A stretch of 64,000 bases of DNA from Fusobacterium sp. (GCA_019416865.1 DXWL01000004.1:1-64000); one strand, 5' to 3'. Numbered from the stretch's first letter, positions 1 to 9,157 are shown. Translations and numbers: made by a program. Notes: generated from the sequence alone by a model not told the origin.

Positions 1-21
1 GGAGATGTGTATAAGAGACAG
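1..21. other. Nextera/Tn5 transposase adapter remnant
   Basis: Positions 3-21 read AGATGTGTATAAGAGACAG, the exact 19-bp Tn5 mosaic end used in tagmentation libraries. The two G residues before it also agree with the 3' end of the Nextera read-2 adapter. This is unremoved library sequence at a contig end and not part of the genome. Confidence 0.95.
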
Positions 22-133
22 GTGTATAAATACTCATAATCAATTATATATTAAAAAGTCTATTGAATTTTTTATAAAATAATATTTTTTAGTAAATGTT
101 ATTGATTTAAGTATTTTTAAGGAGATGGTAATT

Positions 134-3100
134 ATGGGAAAAGGTTATGTAGAAAATTCATTGAAAAGATTTCTTAAAAGAAAGGTAAAAATCACATTGG
201 GAGTTGTGGTTTCTTTTTTAATTACTGGAATGGTTTCATTTGGAGCAGAAGAAGGTTCTATCATTGAAGGAAATGGAACTTATATTTCACATGACACTTG
301 GCTTGATGGTATAGGAGCACAAGAAAATATACTGAAAGAAGATGTAAAAATTGGAAATGATGTTGTATTAAGTAAAGATATTATAAATAATAATTCTGCC
401 CTTATGTCAACTACTGTAAAACAAAATATAAAAAATGTAAGTTTATTGATTGCTGGTAAAGATGTAAAATTAGAAACTGATAATGGAGATTATAATTCAG
501 GATTAGAATTGAAAAAAGCAAACAGCGGTTTAACAGATAATAATATTTTAAGAGCAGATGGAAAGGGAACTATTTCTGTTAATGGAAAAGATTGGACTGG
601 AGAGTTAAAAGATGCTGAAGAAATAGACGGAAAAGATACTGGAAAAGGTGTTCAAACTGCTATTAATGGAGGAAAAGCAGTAAACTATGGAAATATAACT
701 ATAAAATATGATCCAGATGAAAATTCACAAAATAAAGGCTGGGTGCATAGTGGACAGACAGCAAGAAAAAATAGTGAAGTTTATAATTATGGTACAATGA
801 CTTCCAGAGAAATGGTTCAAAGAGCTGAACTTAACTCAAGCGCTTATAACTATGGAACACTTATTGGAACTCATGTTCAATATGCTGGAAATAACGGAAG
901 AGTTTATAACTATGGCACAATAGAAAGTGGCGGACATGGACAAAATATTTTAAATGATTCTCTAGCTGTAAACTATGGAATTATAATTGGAAAAGGGGAC
1001 ATTGGACAAGGCATTAACGGAGATAATAGTATATTAAAAAATTATGGGGTTATTGCAACAGATTCAGAAAGAGGACAAAGTTCTGCTGAAAAAGAAAATG
1101 TTAATTTATGTAATCTTAAGATATATAATTATGGAATTATTGCTAACAAAGGAAAAAAAAATGAAAAAGGGGAGTTAGTTGGACTTGGACAAGTGTTAAA
1201 TTCAAAAAATGGTTCTGGTTTTAACTATGGCTTAATAATAAATGATGGACATTTGGGACAAAAATTGGCTGGAGAAAATAGTGAAATCTATAATTATGGT
1301 TTAATTGCCAACAAAGGAAAAGCAGGACAGGAAATAGAAGGAAAAAATAATACAGGATATAACTATGGAATAATTGCTAATAGTGATACTGCGGGACAAT
1401 ATGCTGCTGGTGATCAAGGTGGTAATAAAGCAATCAACTACGGAATAATTGCAAACAACGGAGATGATGGACAACTTGCAACAGCCAGTGCAGTAGCAGA
1501 AAACTATGGAATTATTGCTAACAAAGGTGGTTATGGACAAAAAAGCTATGGTGTAATTTCTGAAGAAACATTAAATATTTTGAATAATGGTATAATCAAT
1601 AATAATGGTGGTTATGGAATGCATACAAGTGATGAACTTAAACATAAAGGAGAGAATAATGGTATTGTATTTAATTATATGAATACACCTGTTTTATATG
1701 GAAATATCACTAATAATGGAGTCACTATAGTAAAAGATGCTGGAAGTGGAGAATATTTTGGTTCTTCAGTAGTTGAAAATGGAATAAGAATTGATGCTAA
1801 AGATGAGAAAAATATAAAAATTTCAAGAGTAGAAAAAGGTAATATTTTTGTTGCAACTAATCAAATAGAAAATATAGCAAAAGAAAAGAAATTTACTGGT
1901 GGAACTTTAGCAGACAATAAAAATCTTTTTGTGGACAGATATACAAAAGGTAAATTAACTGAAACTGTAACTCTTGATAATAAAACTTTAACAGGAAATC
2001 ATATTACAACAGTAGTTGGAAGTGATGATAACTCTGATAAAACTGTAATAAGTACAAATAATGATTTAACTCTTAATAATTCAACTATTATTGGATATTT
2101 TGAAAAAGATGGAACTCTTTTAGAAGTAAATGGAAATTTAACTCTTACTGGAAATTCTGTTATAAATGCTATTGCAGGAAATAAATATACAGGGTATAAA
2201 GGAAACCCTCTTGATAATGTCATTGCTGTTAAACTTGATAAAAAAGGAATTTTAACAATAGAAGAAAATTCAAAAGTTTTAGGTAAAGTTGAAGGAAAAG
2301 GAATGACTATTTTAAAAAATAGTACACAAATCCACAATAAAGGATATAATATTACAAAACTTGAAATTCTAACTACTAGAAAAACAAATACAACAATTAA
2401 TAAATTAAATCTGCAAGAAGGACTTGTTTTCTCTGGACATCAAACTTCAAAAGATAATACGAAAGTAATATTAGGAAACAATATTGATATTAAAGGAGGA
2501 ATTAGTTTTAATGAAACTAATGGAGAAATACTGGGAGCAGACATTACTCTTGGAGATGGACAAACTTCTTCTGATAAAACAATAAATATTGACAGCATTA
2601 CTCTTGGAACAGAAAATGATGTTTTAACAATAAAGAATATTCTTGGAACAGTTGGAGAAATTAACGGAAATGGTGGAAAAGATATTGTAAAACTTGAAAA
2701 ATCAGCAGGAGATACTTTCGATTATAAATTAAAAAATATTGATACTCTTGATTTAGGAAATTCTATTTGGAAAATAGGAAAAAATGCAGAAATTACTCAT
2801 AATGCAACAACAAAAGCAGATGAAAAGACAACTATCCAAAATGGTACTCTAGCAGGAGAATTACAAGAAACTGTTGAAAAAGGTGTTGAATTTATAAATA
2901 ATGAAGCTGTAAACAAAGTTATTGGAAATTCAACTTTTGGAGAAAATGCTAAATTCCAAATGAATATTGGAAAAGATATGAAACTTGAAGCAGGAGCAGA
3001 ATATAATCTTGATGATACAACAAAAAATAATCTTGAAAATATAAAAGATAATATAGTAACTTCTGCAATATTTACAACTGCAAAAGATGATACTTCAAAA

Positions 3101-4141
3101 GAGTTAAGAGTAAAATCTGCAAAAGAGATGAATATCGATGAAAGATATTCAGGAATTTATGAAGAAATGCTTAAAAACGCTTCTTCAAACAGTGAAATCT
3201 TAGATACTTTAAACAGCTCTGATGTTTCATCTATTGCAAATGCAATCAATGGAAAAGGTGCTTTAGGAGATACTCTTGCAACAACAGGATACAAGATTAC
3301 AAGAGATATTTCCAACTCATTTATGAGTGCTGTAAATGAATGGGATAAAAAAGCAGATAAAGGTGAATGGTTAACAAATGCTAAATATATAAGCTCTGAT
3401 GTAGAATATGATGGGGCAAATAATGTTAAAGGTTATGACAGCGATATTAACTCTATGGTTGGTATGATTGAATATGGAGTAAGTGAAAATACAGCTTACG
3501 GAATTGCTCTTGGAGGAGGAGATACTGAAATAGATGTTAAAGATGCAGGAACTCTTAAAGGAGATAACTACTATATAGGAGCTTATGCAAAACATTCTGT
3601 AAATGGATTTGATTTAGTAGGAAATTTAGGATATACAATAAGTGATTTAGAAGTAAATGGAGAGGGAAGTGCTGATTCTTCTGCAATAACTTTTGGAGGA
3701 TATATTAAGAAAAATGTTGTACTTACTGAAACAGTAAGAGTAGAACCTAATTTCTCATTTACTTATGATTATATTATGCAGGATAACGGAGAAGGAAACG
3801 GAGTAAAAGTTGACAACAAAGATATCCATGTATTTGAAGCAAGTGCAGGAATGAATATAGTAAAAGGATTTAACCTTGAAACAGGTGTTCTTGAACTTAA
3901 AGCAGGAGCAAAATATTCAATGGCTGATGTAAACAGAAATGAAGAAACAGTAATCTCTGTTTATGGAATAGATGATATTAATTTAGGAAGTCCTGAAGTA
4001 GACAAAACAAGAGGAACAGCAAATATAGGATTTGATTATGAACACAATTCAGGATTTGGTGTAAATGGAAAATATGAGATGATGTGGAGTGATTCTGGAG
4101 ATGATTCAAGAATTACAGCAGGAATCTCTTACAGATTCTAA
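134..4141 (+). CDS. Type Va autotransporter adhesin-like protein with NYG repeats
   Basis: Large secreted/outer-membrane autotransporter, about 1335 aa. The ATG at 134 is preferred over the one at 125 because GGAG at 121-124 is 9 nt upstream of it and abuts the earlier one. A basic N-terminus (KRFLKRKVK) leads into a hydrophobic signal segment ending near VSFGA. Residues about 180-460 hold twelve NYG motifs in the context [Y/N]NYGxI, often paired with a GQ dipeptide, as expected for stacked beta-helix turns. A long beta-rich passenger follows. From about residue 1060 the sequence is a C-terminal autotransporter beta-barrel of alternating hydrophobic strands ending in the terminal aromatic SYRF. 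The basic N-terminus and repeat style are typical of Fusobacterium autotransporters. The ligand is unknown. It is monocistronic and followed by strong inverted repeats. Confidence 0.9.
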   Translation: MGKGYVENSLKRFLKRKVKITLGVVVSFLITGMVSFGAEEGSIIEGNGTYISHDTWLDGIGAQENILKEDVKIGNDVVLSKDIINNNSALMSTTVKQNIKNVSLLIAGKDVKLETDNGDYNSGLELKKANSGLTDNNILRADGKGTISVNGKDWTGELKDAEEIDGKDTGKGVQTAINGGKAVNYGNITIKYDPDENSQNKGWVHSGQTARKNSEVYNYGTMTSREMVQRAELNSSAYNYGTLIGTHVQYAGNNGRVYNYGTIESGGHGQNILNDSLAVNYGIIIGKGDIGQGINGDNSILKNYGVIATDSERGQSSAEKENVNLCNLKIYNYGIIANKGKKNEKGELVGLGQVLNSKNGSGFNYGLIINDGHLGQKLAGENSEIYNYGLIANKGKAGQEIEGKNNTGYNYGIIANSDTAGQYAAGDQGGNKAINYGIIANNGDDGQLATASAVAENYGIIANKGGYGQKSYGVISEETLNILNNGIINNNGGYGMHTSDELKHKGENNGIVFNYMNTPVLYGNITNNGVTIVKDAGSGEYFGSSVVENGIRIDAKDEKNIKISRVEKGNIFVATNQIENIAKEKKFTGGTLADNKNLFVDRYTKGKLTETVTLDNKTLTGNHITTVVGSDDNSDKTVISTNNDLTLNNSTIIGYFEKDGTLLEVNGNLTLTGNSVINAIAGNKYTGYKGNPLDNVIAVKLDKKGILTIEENSKVLGKVEGKGMTILKNSTQIHNKGYNITKLEILTTRKTNTTINKLNLQEGLVFSGHQTSKDNTKVILGNNIDIKGGISFNETNGEILGADITLGDGQTSSDKTINIDSITLGTENDVLTIKNILGTVGEINGNGGKDIVKLEKSAGDTFDYKLKNIDTLDLGNSIWKIGKNAEITHNATTKADEKTTIQNGTLAGELQETVEKGVEFINNEAVNKVIGNSTFGENAKFQMNIGKDMKLEAGAEYNLDDTTKNNLENIKDNIVTSAIFTTAKDDTSKELRVKSAKEMNIDERYSGIYEEMLKNASSNSEILDTLNSSDVSSIANAINGKGALGDTLATTGYKITRDISNSFMSAVNEWDKKADKGEWLTNAKYISSDVEYDGANNVKGYDSDINSMVGMIEYGVSENTAYGIALGGGDTEIDVKDAGTLKGDNYYIGAYAKHSVNGFDLVGNLGYTISDLEVNGEGSADSSAITFGGYIKKNVVLTETVRVEPNFSFTYDYIMQDNGEGNGVKVDNKDIHVFEASAGMNIVKGFNLETGVLELKAGAKYSMADVNRNEETVISVYGIDDINLGSPEVDKTRGTANIGFDYEHNSGFGVNGKYEMMWSDSGDDSRITAGISYRF

Positions 4142-4173
4142 TTAACAAACTAATAATTTTATATGTAGGAACA

Positions 4174-4326
4174 AACTGGAAATTTAATAAATAAAATTTC
4201 CCAGTTCGTCGGCTCTGCTAGTCGTTGAGAGTTTTCTCAAACTCTCATCTCCTGCATCGACGAAATTATCATAAAATATTGCCAAGAGATACCTATATTT
4301 CCTTAATCCAGTTCTCTTGGCAATAT
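4174..4326. repeat. Tandem and nested inverted repeats after the autotransporter gene
   Basis: Several dyads lie in about 150 bp: AACTGGAAATTT (4174-4185) against AAATTTCCCAGTT (4194-4206, one bulge); TTCGTCG (4205-4211) against CGACGAA (4258-4264) enclosing a perfect 9-bp hairpin TGAGAGTTT-TCTC-AAACTCTCA (4226-4247); and a perfect 14-bp dyad ATATTGCCAAGAGA (4276-4289) against TCTCTTGGCAATAT (4313-4326). It may be a structured 3' UTR, a small RNA, or a REP/MITE-like repeat; the sequence alone does not decide. Confidence 0.6.
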
Positions 4327-4331
4327 CTCTA

Positions 4332-4366
4332 AAAAAACGGTGTAATTTGATTTACACCGTTTTTTC
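4332..4366. terminator. Bidirectional Rho-independent terminator
   Basis: A-run, stem CGGTGTAA (4338-4345), loop TTTGAT, stem TTACACCG (4352-4359), T-run 4360-4365. It lies between the converging autotransporter and ABC-F genes and can serve both. Confidence 0.9.
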
Positions 4367-4375
4367 TTTATAATA

Positions 4376-5989
4376 TTAGTCGTTATCTTTTTCTTCATCA
4401 ATTTTCATTTGGATATAATCATCATAAGACATTAGTTTATCAATGATTTTTCCATCTGGAAGAATTTCTATAATTCTGTTTGCTACTGTTTGAATAAATT
4501 CGTGGTCGTGTCCTGCAAAAAGGATAGTTCCAGGGAATTTAATAAGAGCTTTGTTAAGTGATGTGATAGATTCAAGATCTAAGTGGTCAGTAGGGTTATC
4601 AAATAACAGTGCATTTGCTCCAGACATCATCATTCTTGAAAGCATACATCTTACTTTTTCTCCCCCTGATAAAACTTTTGCTTTTTTCAGAGATTCTTCC
4701 CCTGTAAATAACATTCTTCCAAGGAAACCTCTTACAAAAGAATCATGTTGATCAGGTGAATATGGTCTTAACCAATCAACAAGATCAAGGTCTACACCAT
4801 CAAAGAAAGCAGAGTTATCTTTAGGCATATAAGCGTGAGTAACTGTAACTCCCCATGTAATAGTTCCTGAATCAGGCTCTAAATCTCCAGCAAGGATTGA
4901 AAGCAGTGTAGTTTTTACAATATCGCTTTCAGATAGGAATACAACTTTATCTTTAGTGTTGATTGTAAAAGATAAGTTATCAATAATTTTTACTCCATTT
5001 ATTGTTTTAGTAAGGTTTTCAACTTTAAGCATATTGTTTCCTGCTTCTCTGTCAGGTTTAAATTCGATAAATGGATATTTTCTGTTTGATACCTGCATAT
5101 CTTCAAGCTGTAATTTTTCAAGTTGTTTCTTTCTTGAAGTAGCTTGTTTTGATTTTGCAGCATTGGCACTGAATCTTGCAATGAATTCTTGAAGCTCTTG
5201 TCTTTTTTGCTCAAGTTTTTTATTTTTATTTGCAATAAGTGAAAGCATAAGCTGACTTGATTCATACCAGAAATCGTAGTTTCCTACGAACATTTTAATT
5301 TTTCCATAATCTATATCAGCAATGTGAGTACATACTTTATTAAGGAAGTGTCTGTCATGTGATACAACTATTACTGTTGTATTTTCAAGTCCCATAAGGA
5401 AATTCTCAAGCCATGCTACTGCTTTTATATCAAGTCCGTTTGTAGGCTCGTCAAGCAGAAGAACATCTGGATTTCCAAAAAGACATTGTGCAAGAAGAAC
5501 TTTTATTTTTTGAGGCTCACTAAGCTCTTTCATAAGCATTTCATGATATTTTGCTCTTAATCCAAGTCCTGTAAGAAGAGTACTTGCTTCTGATTCAGCT
5601 TCCCAACCGTTAAGCTCTGCAAATTCTCCTTCTAAATCAGCAGCTCTCATTCCATCTTCTTCAGTAAAATCTTCTTTAGCATAGATGGCATTTTTTTCTA
5701 CCATAATATCCCAAAGTTTTTTGTGTCCCATAAGAACAACGTCTAAAACTTTAACATCTTCATATGCAAAGTGGTTTTGTGAAAGAACAGCCATTCTTTT
5801 ATTTTTATCTAGGATAACTTCTCCTTCAGTAGGAGTTATCACTCCTGAAAGTATTTTTACAAAAGTAGATTTTCCAGCTCCGTTAGCTCCAATAAGTCCA
5901 TAACAGTTTCCTGGTGTAAATTTGATATTTACATCTTCAAAAAGTTTTTTATCAGGGAATCTCATACTAAGATTACTTGTTGATATCAT
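4376..5989 (-). CDS. ABC-F family ATPase (YbiT/YkpA-like)
   Basis: Soluble duplicated ABC protein of 537 aa with no membrane segments, the ABC-F architecture that acts on ribosomes. NBD1 has Walker A GANGAGKST, Walker B LLLDEPTNGLD and switch VSHDRHF, but its signature is LSEPQKIKV. A charged linker (KKLEQKRQELQEF and following) separates the domains. NBD2 keeps a proper signature LSGGEKVR, but its Walker A is LSESDIVKTT (no GxxGxGK) and its Walker B reads LLFDNPTDHLD, with Asn in place of the catalytic Glu. Composite site 1 (NBD1 Walker A/B plus NBD2 signature) is therefore canonical, while site 2 is degenerate. Divergence of the NBD1 signature is partly a YbiT/YkpA subfamily trait. GAGGAGG precedes the ATG. 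Substrate is unknown; translational regulation or antibiotic protection is possible. Confidence 0.85.
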   Translation of the reverse strand: MISTSNLSMRFPDKKLFEDVNIKFTPGNCYGLIGANGAGKSTFVKILSGVITPTEGEVILDKNKRMAVLSQNHFAYEDVKVLDVVLMGHKKLWDIMVEKNAIYAKEDFTEEDGMRAADLEGEFAELNGWEAESEASTLLTGLGLRAKYHEMLMKELSEPQKIKVLLAQCLFGNPDVLLLDEPTNGLDIKAVAWLENFLMGLENTTVIVVSHDRHFLNKVCTHIADIDYGKIKMFVGNYDFWYESSQLMLSLIANKNKKLEQKRQELQEFIARFSANAAKSKQATSRKKQLEKLQLEDMQVSNRKYPFIEFKPDREAGNNMLKVENLTKTINGVKIIDNLSFTINTKDKVVFLSESDIVKTTLLSILAGDLEPDSGTITWGVTVTHAYMPKDNSAFFDGVDLDLVDWLRPYSPDQHDSFVRGFLGRMLFTGEESLKKAKVLSGGEKVRCMLSRMMMSGANALLFDNPTDHLDLESITSLNKALIKFPGTILFAGHDHEFIQTVANRIIEILPDGKIIDKLMSYDDYIQMKIDEEKDND

Positions 5990-6082
5990 TCGATTATTTT
6001 CCTCCTCATTTTTTAAACATACACATTATTATATCATATAAATAATTTTTTTAAAACAGGAATATATTTTGTCAGAAAAAAA

Positions 6083-6091
6083 TGGTACAAT
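6083..6091 (+). promoter_or_regulatory. Extended -10 promoter
   Basis: TGG-TACAAT (-10 hexamer 6086-6091) with a TGN extension lies 32 nt before the start of the membrane-protein gene. No good -35 is seen at 17 bp. It would drive the operon leading to earP-efp. Confidence 0.5.
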
Positions 6092-6123
6092 ATACGAAAC
6101 GAAGCAAAGAGGTGATAAATAAA

Positions 6124-6432
6124 ATGGAATTTATTTTGGGATTGCTGTTTGTAGTATGCTTTATGATAGGAACTATTGAACTTCTTGCAGCTTTTGCAAT
6201 AACAATAGGATGGTTTGCTTTTATACTTTTTGGACTTATAGGAATAGCATTGCCTTTCTTTATTTTTATGACAATGTTTGCAAGTTTTCCATTTCTTACA
6301 GGATTCCTTGTAATAGTTCTTACAATTTGGGTGATTGTATTTATTATAAGAAAGGGATTTCAAGGAATAAAAGTATGTATAAATGAGATCAAAAGATATT
6401 TTGAAGAGAGAGATTATAGAAAATACAAATAA
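6124..6432 (+). CDS. Small membrane protein of unknown function
   Basis: 102 aa. The ATG at 6124 follows AGAGGTG (6107-6113) by 10 nt; an in-frame ATG at 6082 lies inside the predicted promoter and is rejected. There are about three hydrophobic segments (roughly residues 3-22, 27-50 and 53-72) and a basic, charged C-terminal tail (EIKRYFEERDYRKYK), so the tail is probably cytoplasmic. I do not recognise a family. It ends 12 nt before the OYE-family gene and is probably first in that operon. Confidence 0.65.
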   Translation: MEFILGLLFVVCFMIGTIELLAAFAITIGWFAFILFGLIGIALPFFIFMTMFASFPFLTGFLVIVLTIWVIVFIIRKGFQGIKVCINEIKRYFEERDYRKYK

Positions 6433-6444
6433 AAAGGAATTATT

Positions 6445-7413
6445 ATGCCAAATATATTGACACCACTAAAAATAAAAAATATTGAATTAAAAAATAGAAT
6501 AGTTCTTCCTCCTCTTGTAAGATTTTCTCTTATAGGAAATGACGGCTGTGTAACAGAAGAGTTGATTGAATGGTATGAGAGAATAGCAGCAGATAAAGTT
6601 GGAATGATAATTGTTGAGGCTACTTGTGTAGCAGAGGACGGAAAACTTAGAGAAAATCAACTAGGAATATGGGATGACTCTTTTGTAGATGGATTAAAAA
6701 AACTTTCTGCTATAGGAAAAAAATATAATGTTCCTATGCTTATCCAAATTCATCATGCAGGATTTAAAGAAAAAATAAAAGATGTATCAGAAGAGGTTCT
6801 TGATAATATTTTAGATAAGTTTGTAACAGCTTTTGAGAGGGCTAAAAGAGCAGGATTTGATGGAATAGAAATTCATGGAGCTCATACATATCTTTTGTGT
6901 CAGCTGAATTCAAAAATGTGGAATACAAGAGATGACAAGTATGGAGGAGATTTTGAAAGAAGAATGTATTTCAATAAGGCTCTGATTGAAAGAACAAGAT
7001 ACCTTTTTGATGATAATTTTATTTTGGGTTATAGAATGGGTGGAAACGAACCAACTCTTCAAGATGGAATAGAAATAGCCAAATATCTTGAAAAATTGGG
7101 AGTAGATATTCTTCATGTTTCCAGTGGAGCTCCTGACCCTAAATTTAAACAGGAAATAAAAATTGATAATTTTCCAGATGATTTTCCTCTTGATTGGGTA
7201 ATTTATTTGGGAACAGTTATAAAAAAATATGTAAAAATTCCAGTTATAGGAGTGAGAAAAATAAAAACAGAGCAACAGGTAAGTTATCTTGTTGAAAATA
7301 ATCTTCTTGATTGTGTAGCTGTTGGAAGAGCTATGATTTTTCAGCCTCATTGGATGGAAAAAGCAAGAGATTCATATTTAAAGAGAGCAGGAAAAAATAA
7401 TGAAAGTAAATAG
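6445..7413 (+). CDS. Old yellow enzyme family NADH:flavin oxidoreductase
   Basis: 322-aa FMN-dependent TIM-barrel oxidoreductase that would reduce activated C=C bonds (enones, nitro compounds) with NAD(P)H. Visible motifs are the N-terminal LTPLKIKNIELKNRIV, QIHHAG near residue 101, HGAHTYLL (H144 and H147, the substrate-anion-binding pair) and the family block WNTRDDKYGGDFERR near 159-173. The C-terminal barrel ends with PVIGVRKI and VAVGRAMI, the usual FMN phosphate region. Compared with YqjM/NamA-type members, the loop after the HAG motif is clearly shortened and HAGR is HAGF. Its last 14 bases overlap the start of earP, implying translational coupling. The physiological substrate is unknown. 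Confidence 0.85.
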   Translation: MPNILTPLKIKNIELKNRIVLPPLVRFSLIGNDGCVTEELIEWYERIAADKVGMIIVEATCVAEDGKLRENQLGIWDDSFVDGLKKLSAIGKKYNVPMLIQIHHAGFKEKIKDVSEEVLDNILDKFVTAFERAKRAGFDGIEIHGAHTYLLCQLNSKMWNTRDDKYGGDFERRMYFNKALIERTRYLFDDNFILGYRMGGNEPTLQDGIEIAKYLEKLGVDILHVSSGAPDPKFKQEIKIDNFPDDFPLDWVIYLGTVIKKYVKIPVIGVRKIKTEQQVSYLVENNLLDCVAVGRAMIFQPHWMEKARDSYLKRAGKNNESK

Positions 7414-8569
7414 TATTGATATATTTTGTGAAATAATAGATAACTTTGGTGATATAGGGGTTGTATACAGAATATCAAAAGAGTTGAAAAATATTTATCA
7501 AAATGCTAGAATAAGAATTGTTTTGAATAGAACAGATGAGTTTAAGGCGATTAATAAAAGAGTAAAAGACCTAGAATACCAGGAGATAGACGGTTTAATT
7601 TGTACTACTTTTAGTTATGTGAAAAAAAATGCTGAAAGTTTTGGCACAGCAGATCTGTTTATAGAAGCTTTTGGCTGTGATGTTCCTGAAGAGTATTTAA
7701 AAATTGCTAAAAAGAATTCAAAGTTGTGGATAAACCTTGAATATCTTTCAGGAGAAAAGTGGATAGAAGATTTTCATCTTTGTGAGTCTTTGATAGATTC
7801 TAAAACTCTTAAAAAAATATTTTTTATGCCTGGATTCAGTGAAAAAAGCGGAGGAGTTATAATCGATTCTGGCTTTTTAAAGAGAAAAGAATATGGAATG
7901 GATAATAGGGAAGAGGTTTTAAAAAAATATTATCCTGAAATAGACTTTCAAAATAAGCTTATTGGAACAGTTTTTTCTTATGAGAAAAACTTTGAAAATC
8001 TTTTGGAAACTTTAGAAAAACAAGATAGAGAAACTGTTCTTATATTGATGGGAGAAAAAACTCAAAAAAGTTTTTCTGAAATTTTACAAAAAAAATTTAG
8101 AGAAAATTTTGGAAAAATAGGAAAATATGGTAAAATAACTATGCTGAATGCCAACTTTTTATCTCAAGAGGAATATGAAGAGGTAATATCTGCTGTAGAT
8201 TTTAATTTTACAAGAGGTGAAGACTCTTTTGTAAGAAGTATCCTTTTGGGAAAACCTTTTATGTGGCATATATATCTACAGGAAGAAAAAGCTCATATGG
8301 ATAAAATAAGAGCTTTTAATGACAGATTTAAAGAGAGTGTGTATGATGAACTTTCTTTAGAAGAAAAAAATATAATAGAAAATTATTGTCAGCTTTTAGA
8401 AAAATATAATGACAGAGATAAAAATTCATTGGAAAAAGGGAAGGAAGATTTTAGAGTCTTGTTTGAAAATTTCAGTGAAATAGATTTTATCTGTAAAAAG
8501 TATAGTAAATTTTTATTAGAGAAATGTAATCTGGTAAAAAATATATATAATTATATACAAGAATTTTAA
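7400..8569 (+). CDS. earP: EF-P arginine rhamnosyltransferase EarP
   Basis: 389-aa cytoplasmic GT-B glycosyltransferase that transfers rhamnose from dTDP-rhamnose to Arg32 of elongation factor P. The family's N-terminal block IDIFCEIIDNFGDIGV is present, with D14 and D18 matching the conserved catalytic/structural Asp pair. Further EarP blocks are EAFGCDVPEEY, INLEYLSGEKWIEDFH, FFMPGFSEKSGG and, in the donor-binding half, FTRGEDSFVRS with PFMWHIYLQEE. It starts inside the end of the preceding gene, and efp begins 12 nt after it, the classic earP-efp arrangement. EarP is best known from beta- and gamma-proteobacteria, so its presence here agrees with the patchy spread of this modification. The dTDP-rhamnose pathway is not in this window. 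Confidence 0.93.
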   Translation: MKVNSIDIFCEIIDNFGDIGVVYRISKELKNIYQNARIRIVLNRTDEFKAINKRVKDLEYQEIDGLICTTFSYVKKNAESFGTADLFIEAFGCDVPEEYLKIAKKNSKLWINLEYLSGEKWIEDFHLCESLIDSKTLKKIFFMPGFSEKSGGVIIDSGFLKRKEYGMDNREEVLKKYYPEIDFQNKLIGTVFSYEKNFENLLETLEKQDRETVLILMGEKTQKSFSEILQKKFRENFGKIGKYGKITMLNANFLSQEEYEEVISAVDFNFTRGEDSFVRSILLGKPFMWHIYLQEEKAHMDKIRAFNDRFKESVYDELSLEEKNIIENYCQLLEKYNDRDKNSLEKGKEDFRVLFENFSEIDFICKKYSKFLLEKCNLVKNIYNYIQEF

Positions 8570-8580
8570 AGGGGGAAAAA

Positions 8581-9144
8581 ATGAAAATAGCTCAAGAATT
8601 AAGACAAGGAAGCACAATCAAAATAGGAAATGATCCATTTGTTGTGTTAAAAGCAGAGTACAATAAATCAGGAAGAAACGCTGCTGTAGTAAAATTAAAA
8701 ATGAAAAACTTAATAGCTGGAAACATTGTGGATACAGTTGTTAAAGCTGATGAAAAAATGGACGACATCAGATTAGAAAAAGTAAAAGCAATCTATTCTT
8801 ACCACGATGGAACTTCTTATGTATTCTCTAACCCTGAAACTTGGGATCAAGTAGAATTATCAGAAGAAGATTTAGGAGATGCTCTTAACTACTTAGAGGA
8901 AGAAATGGAAGTTGAAGTTGTTTACTATGAAACTACTCCAGTTGCAGTAGAAATTCCTACTTTCGTTGAAAGACAAATTGAATATACTGAACCAGGATTA
9001 AGAGGAGATACTTCTGGAAAAGTATTAAAACCAGCTAGATTAAACACTGGATTTGAAATTCAAGTACCTATATTCGTAGAACAAGGTGAATGGATTAAAA
9101 TTGATACTAGAACTAACGAATATGTAGAAAGAATCAAAAAATAA
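8581..9144 (+). CDS. efp: Translation elongation factor P
   Basis: 187-aa factor that binds between the P and E sites and relieves stalling at polyproline. The three-domain EF-P is full length. Domain I carries the loop SGRNAAVVK with Arg at position 32, the residue rhamnosylated in EarP-type organisms; lysine-type EF-Ps have Lys there. The C-terminal OB domain contains GLRGDT and the family end PIFVEQGEWIKIDTRTNEYVERIKK-like block. A strong GGGGG ribosome site precedes the ATG. Codons are more C-ending than in the neighbours, fitting high expression. It is last in its operon, with a terminator just behind. Confidence 0.97.
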   Translation: MKIAQELRQGSTIKIGNDPFVVLKAEYNKSGRNAAVVKLKMKNLIAGNIVDTVVKADEKMDDIRLEKVKAIYSYHDGTSYVFSNPETWDQVELSEEDLGDALNYLEEEMEVEVVYYETTPVAVEIPTFVERQIEYTEPGLRGDTSGKVLKPARLNTGFEIQVPIFVEQGEWIKIDTRTNEYVERIKK

Positions 9145-9157
9145 TAATTATTAAAAT

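Noticed and set aside
676..1510. Repeated motif block looked like a possible CRISPR-type array at DNA level
   Set aside because: The repeats are imperfect, coding in one frame, and conserved at protein level (NYG); there are no identical direct repeats or spacers.
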